From positions 1-5,007 of the forward strand of contig CAAGGT010000153.1 of assembly GCA_900769465.1 (NCBI GenBank): a stretch of DNA of 5,007 nt, in the 5' to 3' direction. Every line of letters begins with the position of its first letter. Position 1 is the first letter of the stretch. Positions 1 through 4,929 of this stretch are shown piece after piece. The notes beneath the pieces are model-generated. The model was not told where the DNA came from. It worked only from the letters and a program-made list of their open reading frames with translations, and did not search any database. Made by a program: the position numbers and the translations under genes. The stretch is from Bacteroidaceae bacterium. GTDB lineage: Bacteria > Bacteroidota > Bacteroidia > Bacteroidales > Bacteroidaceae.

Positions 1-77
1 CCGATGAATGCAAAGAGCGCCTTGAATGCGAACTTCACAATGCCGAAAGTGATGTTGAAGAATGTCCTCATAGCCAT
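1..77 (-). CDS. N-terminus of a small hydrophobic protein, runs off the left edge
   Basis: On the minus strand an ATG at 77-75 opens a frame that stays open to the window edge (25 complete codons). It begins MAMRTFFNITFGIVK and continues with alternating Phe, Ala, Lys and Ile. The stretch is rich in Phe, Ile, Val and Ala with regularly spaced Lys, which suggests an amphipathic or membrane-associated helix. No family is recognised and the C-terminus is not visible. The codons are unremarkable, and the frame is in the same orientation as the small frames at 351-214 and 648-403, which gives weak contextual support. A second in-frame ATG lies two codons downstream and could be the true start. It may equally be a chance frame, since only 77 bases are seen. 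Confidence 0.33.
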   Translation of the reverse strand, partial: MAMRTFFNITFGIVKFAFKALFAFI

Positions 78-115
78 AACACATTAAACGTTAAACATCA
101 GCTGCGGAGCTATGG

Positions 116-138
116 ACATTTAGGAACACATTTAGGAA
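116..138. repeat. Two-copy tandem repeat ACATTTAGGAA, 12-bp period
   Basis: ACATTTAGGAA occurs at 116-126 and again, without mismatch, at 128-138, one base apart. It lies about 40-60 bp upstream of the minus-strand start at 77, so it could be a protein-binding site for that gene or a remnant of an iteron-like array. Only two copies are present, so chance or slippage duplication is also possible. Confidence 0.55.
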
Positions 139-154
139 AAACCGAAGAACTCGG
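137..154 (-). terminator. Weak possible intrinsic terminator on the minus strand
   Basis: Read on the minus strand, CCGAG-TTC-TTCGG (154-142) forms a 5-bp stem with one G-T wobble and a 3-nt loop, followed directly by TTTTT (141-137). It would end transcription coming from the small frames at 648-403 and 351-214. The stem is short, so termination efficiency is doubtful. Confidence 0.28.
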
Positions 155-213
155 AAGGATCCGCAAGCCTTTACGCGGCAAAGTTAAATAATATTATGAA
201 TAATCATAGGATT

Positions 214-351
214 CTATGGGGATTTTCTCCTCCTTGCCGCTGCAGAAGCCGGTACAGGAGCGTAGGAAGGATTGTGCAATGGGCTGCGAAATGGCTCCCA
301 TTTACGCCGGACTCGTCCGTAATGAGCGAACCTGCGCATCATGAGAGCCAT
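214..351 (-). CDS. Putative 45-residue Arg/Pro-rich basic peptide
   Basis: The minus-strand ATG at 351-349 opens a 45-codon frame ending in TAG at 216-214. The product is strongly basic: it begins MALMMRRFAHYGRVRRKWEP and ends with an Ala stretch followed by RRRKSP. Clusters of Arg with aromatic residues and Pro suggest nucleic-acid binding or a small virion-type basic protein, but no family is recognised. It lies 51 bp downstream of the 81-residue frame on the same strand and could be co-transcribed with it. In-frame ATGs at residues 4 and 5 are alternative starts. Arg-rich short frames can arise by chance in GC-rich stretches, so the call is tentative. Confidence 0.35.
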   Translation of the reverse strand: MALMMRRFAHYGRVRRKWEPFRSPLHNPSYAPVPASAAARRRKSP

Positions 352-402
352 TGACAGAAATCCTGTGCTCCAACTTTGCGGATTGCAAGGCAGGAGGAAA
401 AA

Positions 403-648
403 TCAGAAAAGGTCAGTGAATCCCTCATCTGCGAGAATGTCACGGGTCTTCTGCTCATCCCCGTCAGAGGCAATGATTGCCAGTGACACCATAGCAATCT
501 CAGCACCCTTTCGGGCCTGGCTGATCTCACTTACCTGTCCCCTTTGCTGGTCGGGTGTCATGTCATACTGAGTGTTGATGCTCCTGAGAGCTGTCGCCGT
601 GTCTGAAAGCGCGGTCTTACGGATTTGATTCATGTCTGTCTTGTCCAT
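403..648 (-). CDS. Small hypothetical protein, 81 residues
   Basis: The frame can be extended upstream to 756, but the likely start is the ATG at 648-646. The extension is Cys/Ser/Arg-rich and unlike the rest, while from 648 onward the product reads as a normal soluble protein beginning MDKTDMNQIRKTALSDTA. The bases just upstream of this ATG are A-rich (AAAACAAAATCAAACC), a typical Bacteroidota initiation context without a Shine-Dalgarno. The product is net acidic and largely helix-forming. A hydrophobic segment at about residues 50-60 (EIAMVSLAIIA) is too short and too polar-flanked for a confident membrane helix. It ends in an acidic tail, ILADEGFTDLF. No family is recognised. It is the best supported of the minus-strand small frames. 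Confidence 0.58.
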   Translation of the reverse strand: MDKTDMNQIRKTALSDTATALRSINTQYDMTPDQQRGQVSEISQARKGAEIAMVSLAIIASDGDEQKTRDILADEGFTDLF

Positions 649-761
649 AATGGTTTGATTTTGTTTTGACTTAGTGTTACGACATCGACCAGGAAGAGCA
701 CAGCTACTTGGGACCACGATTGTGTCGCAGATTGTGATGACGGATGATTGCTGCAAGGTAA

Positions 762-792
762 TTTTTCATCACCTGGGCCTGGTGATGAAAAA
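762..792. repeat. Perfect 12-bp-arm palindrome (31 bp)
   Basis: TTTTTCATCACC (762-773) and GGTGATGAAAAA (781-792) are exact reverse complements around a 7-nt centre, TGGGCCT, of which two further base pairs can form. The T-run is on the 5' side and the A-run on the 3' side in both directions, so it is not a normal intrinsic terminator. It could be a dimeric-protein operator, a cruciform or single-strand hairpin (replication or packaging signal), or a recombination core. Confidence 0.7.
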
Positions 793-908
793 CGATCATC
801 CCGGCACGGCCCAGCCGAACACTCGTGCGAATATCGGGGATAGCAGCTGTGTTTTCTCTTCCGGTCATGTGTCGCTTATCAGTTGTTCGCCGCAAAGGTC
901 GCAGGGCT

Positions 909-929
909 CAGTGACATCTAGCGTCACTG
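909..929. repeat. Palindrome CAGTGAC-N7-GTCACTG
   Basis: CAGTGAC (909-915) and GTCACTG (923-929) are exact reverse complements separated by ATCTAGC. It lies about 65 bp upstream of the TAnnTTTG element at 994-1001. No T-run follows on either strand in terminator position, so an operator is more likely than a terminator. The core TGACA-TC-TAGC-GTCA resembles the inverted repeat upstream of hsdM (TGACA-AA-TAGC-TGTCA), but the arm spacing differs by one base. Confidence 0.5.
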
Positions 930-993
930 GAAAAATTATTTACACTAATAGTAGCATAAATTATCATTGATACCGTTACTGCCAAAAAATTGC

Positions 994-1001
994 TATATTT
1001 G
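994..1001 (+). promoter_or_regulatory. Bacteroidota-type -7 element TATATTTG
   Basis: TATATTTG matches the TAnnTTTG consensus of the primary sigma factor in Bacteroidota. A TTG at 967-969 could serve as the -33 element, but at 24 nt its spacer is somewhat long. Transcription would start near 1007-1010 and produce the structured RNA that ends at the terminator at 1215-1249, with possible read-through into the WYL regulator. Confidence 0.5.
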
Positions 1002-1017
1002 CCTAACAATTACAGAT

Positions 1018-1037
1018 AATACATACAGAATACATAC
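1018..1037. repeat. Direct repeat AATACATAC, 11-bp period
   Basis: AATACATAC occurs at 1018-1026 and 1029-1037, spaced about one helical turn apart and just downstream of the expected transcription start. This position would suit a repressor site, or it may be part of the RNA 5' end. Confidence 0.45.
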
Positions 1038-1091
1038 GTAGCTGTCGTTGTACTCACTCTCAAAGTAGGAAATTGTAGAAACACGAGGACA

Positions 1092-1127
1092 ATGGGCAAA
1101 TACGTCTGCGCTAAGGCGTGGACGTAG
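1092..1127 (+). CDS. Possible 11-residue leader peptide MGKYVCAKAWT
   Basis: ATG at 1092 opens an 11-codon frame ending in TAG at 1125-1127. It is preceded by GAGG (1085-1088), three bases before the start, a short spacing and an unusual signal for this phylum. The frame spans the hairpin at 1101-1126 almost exactly, so a translating ribosome would melt it. It may well be coincidental: such short frames are common. Confidence 0.17.
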   Translation: MGKYVCAKAWT

Positions 1128-1214
1128 CTCATTAGTGTTAAGGACTCCTACTCCTGAGAGTTAATGAGTGAAATCTACGCCTTTCTTTAGAAGGCTATGC
1201 AAACAAAGATATCA

Positions 1215-1249
1215 GGGCAATCATGGAGAGATTCGTGATCGCCCTTTTT
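1215..1249 (+). terminator. Intrinsic terminator ahead of the WYL regulator
   Basis: GGGCAATCATG (1215-1225) pairs with CGTGATCGCCC (1234-1244) over 11 positions, with one A-C mismatch and one G-U pair and an 8-nt loop, followed by TTTTT (1245-1249). An outer pairing, CAAACAAA (1200-1207) with TTTGTTTG (1247-1254), would extend the stem through the T-run. It ends the RNA starting near 1008. No clear promoter lies between it and the ATG at 1289, so it may act as an attenuator. Confidence 0.72.
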
Positions 1250-1288
1250 GTTTGTCCGGCCACAAGGTGAGACTTAAACACTCTCTAT

Positions 1289-2194
1289 ATGGATCATGCA
1301 AGAATTGAACGACTTCTACGACTTATGCTCATGTTAAGCAGCAACGTTGACTACACCACACCGGAACTGGCAGAACTTCTAGAAATCACAGAAAGGAGCA
1401 TCTACAGGTACATAAGATCATTCAAGGACAATGGTTTCGTATTGGAAAAACGGAACCCGAACATCCACAAGCTTCTCAAGATGCCTCTTGACGAAATAAA
1501 ACTGGATGAACTCATTCAGATATCAAGTGAAGAGGCATTCATTCTTCACACACTTCTGCTGAGCATCACCGGAGGTAGTCAGATTCACATCAACCTGGAG
1601 CAGAAGCTTGCAGCTCTCTTTGACGCTACCAGCATAACGGAAATCATAGGCAAGAAGACTGCTGCAGAGAATGTCAGGATTCTCAAGAAGGCAATCGACG
1701 AGAAGGAATGCGTCGAGCTTATCGACTATGAATCCGGACACACAATGAAGGTCTCGGACAGAATCGTCGAGCCTTATGGGTTTTCGACCAACTATGCGGA
1801 TGTCTATGCATATGAACCGGCATCAGGGATATGCAAGACTTTCAAGATAACCCGTATCGGTTGGGTGCGTCCGATAGGTGCGGAATGGAAATTTGAAGAA
1901 AAGCACGAGGTCATAGACCCTGACTGCTTCAGGATGAATGGAAAACGATGTTACAATATAACCCTTAAGATGACTCTAAAAGCAAGGAATCTCCTCATTG
2001 AAGAGTATCCCCTATCTCAGAAATATATCAGCTATCAGAATAGTTGCTGGATTCTTAACACAACGGTAAAAGATCTGGCCGGAGTAGGTCGTTTCTACCT
2101 TGGACTATCGGATCAGATAGAGATTATTCAATCTCCAGAGCTAGTCTCATTTGTCAGAAATCATATCAGGAAAAATCTTGCGAGATATATCTAA
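1289..2194 (+). CDS. WYL-domain transcriptional regulator with N-terminal HTH
   Basis: This 301-residue protein has the layout of WYL-family regulators. An N-terminal winged helix-turn-helix occupies about residues 5-55 (YTTPELAELLEITERSIYRY at 22-41), a helical linker follows at about 66-125, and a WYL-type domain spans about 130-200. The last has the family landmarks RIVEPYGF (158-165) and KTFKITRIGWV (183-193). The name-giving W-Y-L triplet is here V172-Y173-A174, so only the Tyr is kept. The C-terminal part, about 215-301, fits the WCX extension that often mediates dimer contacts. Such proteins bind inverted repeats and sense nucleic acid or nucleotide ligands. Several, such as BrxR and CapW, control phage-defence operons. 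The ATG at 1289 suits the HTH start and lacks a Shine-Dalgarno. The gene is followed by a strong terminator, so it is a separate unit from hsdM. Control of the adjacent restriction-modification genes is inferred from position. Confidence 0.9.
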   Translation: MDHARIERLLRLMLMLSSNVDYTTPELAELLEITERSIYRYIRSFKDNGFVLEKRNPNIHKLLKMPLDEIKLDELIQISSEEAFILHTLLLSITGGSQIHINLEQKLAALFDATSITEIIGKKTAAENVRILKKAIDEKECVELIDYESGHTMKVSDRIVEPYGFSTNYADVYAYEPASGICKTFKITRIGWVRPIGAEWKFEEKHEVIDPDCFRMNGKRCYNITLKMTLKARNLLIEEYPLSQKYISYQNSCWILNTTVKDLAGVGRFYLGLSDQIEIIQSPELVSFVRNHIRKNLARYI

Positions 2195-2242
2195 ACTGCC
2201 TACATTTGTTGAAAATCACTTCGTCAAATGTGGTTTCATCGG

Positions 2243-2285
2243 CATGCGATAAGGAGAAGGACATCCTTGTCGCATGTTTTTTTTT
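2243..2285 (+). terminator. Strong intrinsic terminator of the WYL gene
   Basis: CATGCGATAAGGA (2243-2255) pairs with TCCTTGTCGCATG (2264-2276) over 13 bp with a single G-U pair and an 8-nt loop, followed by nine T residues (2277-2285). It separates the regulator from hsdM transcriptionally. Confidence 0.92.
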
Positions 2286-2303
2286 GACAAATAGCTGTCA
2301 AAA
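2282..2303. promoter_or_regulatory. Inverted repeat TTTTGACA-N6-TGTCAAAA, candidate operator
   Basis: TTTTGACA (2282-2289) and TGTCAAAA (2296-2303) are exact 8-bp reverse complements around AATAGC. The 22-bp site has the size and symmetry expected for a dimeric HTH regulator. It lies between the WYL gene and hsdM, about 55 bp upstream of the TAnnTTTG element at 2360-2367. Its left arm overlaps the T-run of the terminator. No identical copy was found upstream of the WYL gene. Binding by the WYL protein is inference. Confidence 0.5.
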
Positions 2304-2359
2304 CGCTCCAAAAGTCCCTGAATTCTGAAATAAATAGGCAGAAAATGACAAATTATGCT

Positions 2360-2367
2360 TATTTTTG
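2360..2367 (+). promoter_or_regulatory. Bacteroidota-type -7 element TATTTTTG of hsdM
   Basis: TATTTTTG matches TAnnTTTG and would give a transcript starting near 2374, leaving an A/T-rich leader of about 22 nt before the hsdM ATG. No good -33 TTTG is seen at the usual distance, which would fit a promoter that needs an activator or is weak. Confidence 0.5.
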
Positions 2368-2395
2368 GATGATATAACCCAACAATTACATATTT

Positions 2396-3901
2396 ATGGC
2401 AAAGGTAAACACTGCCGACGTCGGATTTGAAAAGCAAATCTGGAACGCGGCCGATGTATTGCGAGGTAGCATGGACGCTGCCGAGTACAAGCACGTCGTA
2501 CTCGGTCTTATCTTCCTCAAGTATATCTCTGACAGATTTGAGGCAAAATATCAGGAGCTTGTAAACGAAGGCTATGGTATGGAGGAGGATAAGGATGAGT
2601 ACACAGCAGAAAACATCTTCTATGTACCTCAGAACGCACGCTGGTCTGTTATCGCAGAAAATGCACACAAGCCGGAAATCGGTATTGTGATTGACGAAGC
2701 GATGCGTCTTATCGAGAACGAGAACGAGAGACTCAAGGGCGTTCTGCCAAAGAACTTCGCACGTCCGGAACTTGACAAGCAGAAGCTTGGAGATGTTGTG
2801 GACCTCTTCACCAATATACAGATGAAGGAGCAGGGTGAAAGCAAGGACATCCTCGGAAGGACATACGAGTACTGCCTTTCTATGTTCGCTTCTGCTGAAG
2901 GAAAGAATGCAGGAGAATTCTATACACCATCATGTATCGTAAGGACACTCGTTGAAGTGCTCAAGCCATATCATGGCCGAGTATACGACCCTGCCTGCGG
3001 ATCAGGCGGTATGTTCGTACAGTCTGCAAAATTCATCGAGAGACATCAGGGTAAGATTAACGACATCTCTGTGTTCGGTCAGGAGTATAACCCTACCACA
3101 TGGAAGATGGCTCAGATGAATCTTGCAATCCGTGGTATCGAGGCCAACCTTGGAGACTTCAACGCAGACACATTCTTCAAGGACGTACATCCAACTCTGA
3201 AGGCAGACTTCGTGATGGCGAACCCGCCGTTCAACATGAAGGAATGGGGTGCAGATAAGCTTCAGGACGACGTGAGATGGAAATACGGTATCCCGCCATC
3301 AGGAAATGCCAACTTCGCATGGCTTCAGCACATGATCCATCACCTCTCCCCTAACGGAAAAATCGGTATGGTCCTCGCCAACGGCTCTCTCTCATCTCAG
3401 AGCGGCGGTGAAGGAACAATCCGTGAGAATATCCTCAAGGCGGATCTCGTTGAGTGTATCGTGGCCATGCCTTCACAGCTCTTCTACTCTACTCAGATCC
3501 CTGTATGCCTCTGGTTCCTGAACAGGGCGAAGAAGCAGCCTGGCAAAGTACTCTTCATCGACGCACGCAACATGGGCTCAATGGTGACTAGAAAGCTCCG
3601 CGAGCTCACTGAGGAGGACATAATGAAGATTGCAGGCACATACGATGCTTATGTTGCAGGTACTCTTGAAGACGAGAAAGGATACTGTGCAGTTGTCGGA
3701 ATGGACGAGATCGAGAAGCAGGATTATATTCTCACGCCTGGTCGATATGTTGGAATCACAGAGACCGAGGATGACGGTGAACCATTCCAGGAGAAGATGG
3801 AAAGACTGACAGGAGAACTCTCAGAACTCTTCGCAAAGTCTCACGAGCTTGAGGCAGAGATCAAGAAACAGCTTGCTTCTATTGGGTTTACGATTAAATA
3901 G
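2396..3901 (+). CDS. hsdM: Type I restriction-modification system, DNA methyltransferase subunit HsdM
   Basis: This is the 501-residue modification subunit of a type I R-M complex. With HsdS it methylates adenine N6 in a split recognition sequence, using S-adenosylmethionine, and with HsdR it restricts unmodified DNA. The helical HsdM N-terminal domain covers about residues 10-130 (AADVLRGSMDAAEYKHVVLG at 19-38). GEFYTP at 173-178 is the motif X region. DPACGSGGMF at 198-207 is the SAM-binding motif I, and NPPF at 276-279 is the catalytic motif IV of gamma-class N6-adenine methyltransferases. A coiled-coil-like C-terminal tail at about 463-496 is where HsdM contacts HsdS. The length is normal for the family and no disruption is seen. 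The ATG at 2396 begins MAKVNTADVGFEKQIW, a usual HsdM start. The stop is followed at once by the recombinase gene, implying co-transcription. hsdS and hsdR must lie outside the window. Confidence 0.97.
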   Translation: MAKVNTADVGFEKQIWNAADVLRGSMDAAEYKHVVLGLIFLKYISDRFEAKYQELVNEGYGMEEDKDEYTAENIFYVPQNARWSVIAENAHKPEIGIVIDEAMRLIENENERLKGVLPKNFARPELDKQKLGDVVDLFTNIQMKEQGESKDILGRTYEYCLSMFASAEGKNAGEFYTPSCIVRTLVEVLKPYHGRVYDPACGSGGMFVQSAKFIERHQGKINDISVFGQEYNPTTWKMAQMNLAIRGIEANLGDFNADTFFKDVHPTLKADFVMANPPFNMKEWGADKLQDDVRWKYGIPPSGNANFAWLQHMIHHLSPNGKIGMVLANGSLSSQSGGEGTIRENILKADLVECIVAMPSQLFYSTQIPVCLWFLNRAKKQPGKVLFIDARNMGSMVTRKLRELTEEDIMKIAGTYDAYVAGTLEDEKGYCAVVGMDEIEKQDYILTPGRYVGITETEDDGEPFQEKMERLTGELSELFAKSHELEAEIKKQLASIGFTIK

Positions 3902-3912
3902 TGCTTTCTTCT

Positions 3913-4929
3913 ATGGTAATCAAAACCATAGAGAACATGAAAGAACAATTTATCAACGAAGTCGCGGATGCGATGAGTGAAGTGCTCAACTTCGAGCAGA
4001 TGGTCGAACTGAACAATGCCCTATTGCAGATTATCAGTAAGTATGAACTTGTTGACAATGGGGAGAAAGTCCGAGAGGATGTAAAGAACAATAACAGGAT
4101 TCTTGAGATTTTCCTGTCTGCGAAACAGGTGGAAGGATGCTCGATAAAGACCATCAAGTACTACGAGACGACAATCAGGCAGCTGTACAAGAAGATGCCC
4201 AAGAATGTCTCGGAGTACACAACAGAGGATATCAGGGCTTACCTGGCAGTATTCCAGAGGAAACACAAGTCCAGCAAGGTGACTATTGACAATATCCGCA
4301 GGATTTTCTCATCATTCTTTGCATGGCTCGAAGAGGAAGACTTCATCTTGAAGAGTCCGGTCAGAAGGATCCATAAGGTCAAGACCGGAACCCAAGTCAA
4401 GGAGGTGCTGACAGATGAGAATCTTGAACTGCTCCGTGACAAGTGCAAGAACATACGAGACCTCGCCATCATCGACCTGCTGTCTTCGACAGGGATAAGA
4501 GTTGGAGAGTTAGTAAAACTCAATAGGAACGATATAAACTTTGCAGAACGCGAGTGCATCGTCTTCGGCAAAGGAAACAAGGAAAGGATCGTGTACTTCA
4601 ATGCTAGGGCAAAGATACATCTGCAGGAGTATCTGAAGACGAGAAAAGATAAGAACCAAGCATTGTTTGTCTCGCTGGCCAAGCCACATACAAGGCTTCA
4701 GATATCAGGAGTTGAGACAAGGCTGAGAGAACTGGGACGAAAAGTGAAACTGCCTAGAGTACACCCGCATAAATTCCGAAGAACATTGGCCACTATGGCC
4801 ATCGACAAAGGAATGCCAGTTGAACAGGTTCAGAAGCTCCTTGGGCATGTAAAGATTGACACCACAATGCATTATGCAATGGTGAACCAGACTAATGTAA
4901 AGCTATCACACAGAAAGTTTATAGGCTGA
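3913..4929 (+). CDS. Tyrosine recombinase, likely invertase for the type I R-M specificity genes
   Basis: This is a tyrosine-type site-specific recombinase of about 338 residues (numbered here from the ATG at 3913). After a helical N-terminal extension of about 58 residues comes a SAM-like core-binding domain at about 60-146. The catalytic domain follows, with all expected residues: Arg196 in STGIRVGEL, Lys220 in FGKGNKER, His286 and Arg289 in HPHKFRRT, His312 in LLGHVKID, and nucleophile Tyr321 in TTMHYAMV. It appears intact and active. Start choice is open: a GTG at 3901 overlaps the hsdM stop by one base, ATG 3913 lies 11 nt after it, and ATG 3937 (MKEQFINEV) resembles the usual start of such proteins as I recall them. 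The position directly behind hsdM matches Bacteroidales loci in which such enzymes invert hsdS target-recognition segments. A role as integrase of a mobile element is the alternative. Confidence 0.92.
   Translation: MVIKTIENMKEQFINEVADAMSEVLNFEQMVELNNALLQIISKYELVDNGEKVREDVKNNNRILEIFLSAKQVEGCSIKTIKYYETTIRQLYKKMPKNVSEYTTEDIRAYLAVFQRKHKSSKVTIDNIRRIFSSFFAWLEEEDFILKSPVRRIHKVKTGTQVKEVLTDENLELLRDKCKNIRDLAIIDLLSSTGIRVGELVKLNRNDINFAERECIVFGKGNKERIVYFNARAKIHLQEYLKTRKDKNQALFVSLAKPHTRLQISGVETRLRELGRKVKLPRVHPHKFRRTLATMAIDKGMPVEQVQKLLGHVKIDTTMHYAMVNQTNVKLSHRKFIG

Larger units (their letters stand above)
649..966. other. Intergenic stretch with two palindromes and no confident gene
   Basis: This stretch lies between the 81-residue minus-strand gene and the promoter-like element before the structured RNA. 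Frames exist on both strands (minus 895-704, plus 674-970). They overlap each other, have His/Arg- or Ser/Cys-rich unstructured products, and are broken by palindromic DNA, so none is called. The notable contents are the palindromes at 762-792 and 909-929. No convincing TAnnTTTG element for the minus-strand genes was found. Confidence 0.5.
1008..1250 (+). ncRNA. Probable structured RNA or attenuating leader, about 240 nt
   Basis: The stretch is bounded by a TAnnTTTG element (994-1001) and an intrinsic terminator (1215-1249), and holds no protein-sized frame. It contains an 11-bp hairpin, TACGTCTGCGC (1101-1111) paired with GCGTGGACGTA (1116-1126), with a TAAG loop and two G-U pairs. A second hairpin pairs CTCATTA (1128-1134) with TAATGAG (1162-1168), and AGGA (1141-1144) with TCCT (1152-1155) inside it. 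G-U pairs keep the stem intact as RNA but not as a perfect DNA palindrome, which favours an RNA role. Segment 1113-1122 can instead pair with 1174-1183 over 10 bp, which excludes the first hairpin. The boundaries are inferred. It is not recognised as a named family. A 6S-like or other Bacteroidota RNA, or a regulatory leader for the WYL gene whose ATG is 39 nt beyond, are the main options. Confidence 0.55.

Noticed and set aside
649..756. N-terminal extension of the 81-residue protein to an ATG at 756
   Set aside because: The extra residues are Cys/Ser/Arg-rich and unlike the rest. The ATG at 648 has an A-rich initiation context typical of the phylum.
762..792. The palindrome as a bidirectional terminator
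   Set aside because: The T-run precedes and the A-run follows the stem on both strands, the reverse of the terminator arrangement.
704..895. Minus-strand frame of 63 residues, His/Arg-rich
   Set aside because: It runs straight through the perfect palindrome at 762-792, which encodes an FHHQAQVMKN-like mirror. It is overlapped by another open frame on the plus strand and has no family resemblance. It could be a real small gene only if conserved elsewhere.
674..970. Plus-strand frame of 98 residues
   Set aside because: Ser/Cys/Thr-rich low-order product across two palindromes, with no recognisable domain. Most likely chance.
1204..1211. CAAAGATA, a minus-strand TAnnTTTG match inside the RNA
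   Set aside because: A single 8-base degenerate match with no downstream minus-strand gene nearby. Expected by chance.
2202..2231. ACATTTG ... CAAATGT stem after the WYL stop
   Set aside because: Only 7 bp with a 16-nt loop and no T-run. The strong terminator just downstream explains the region.
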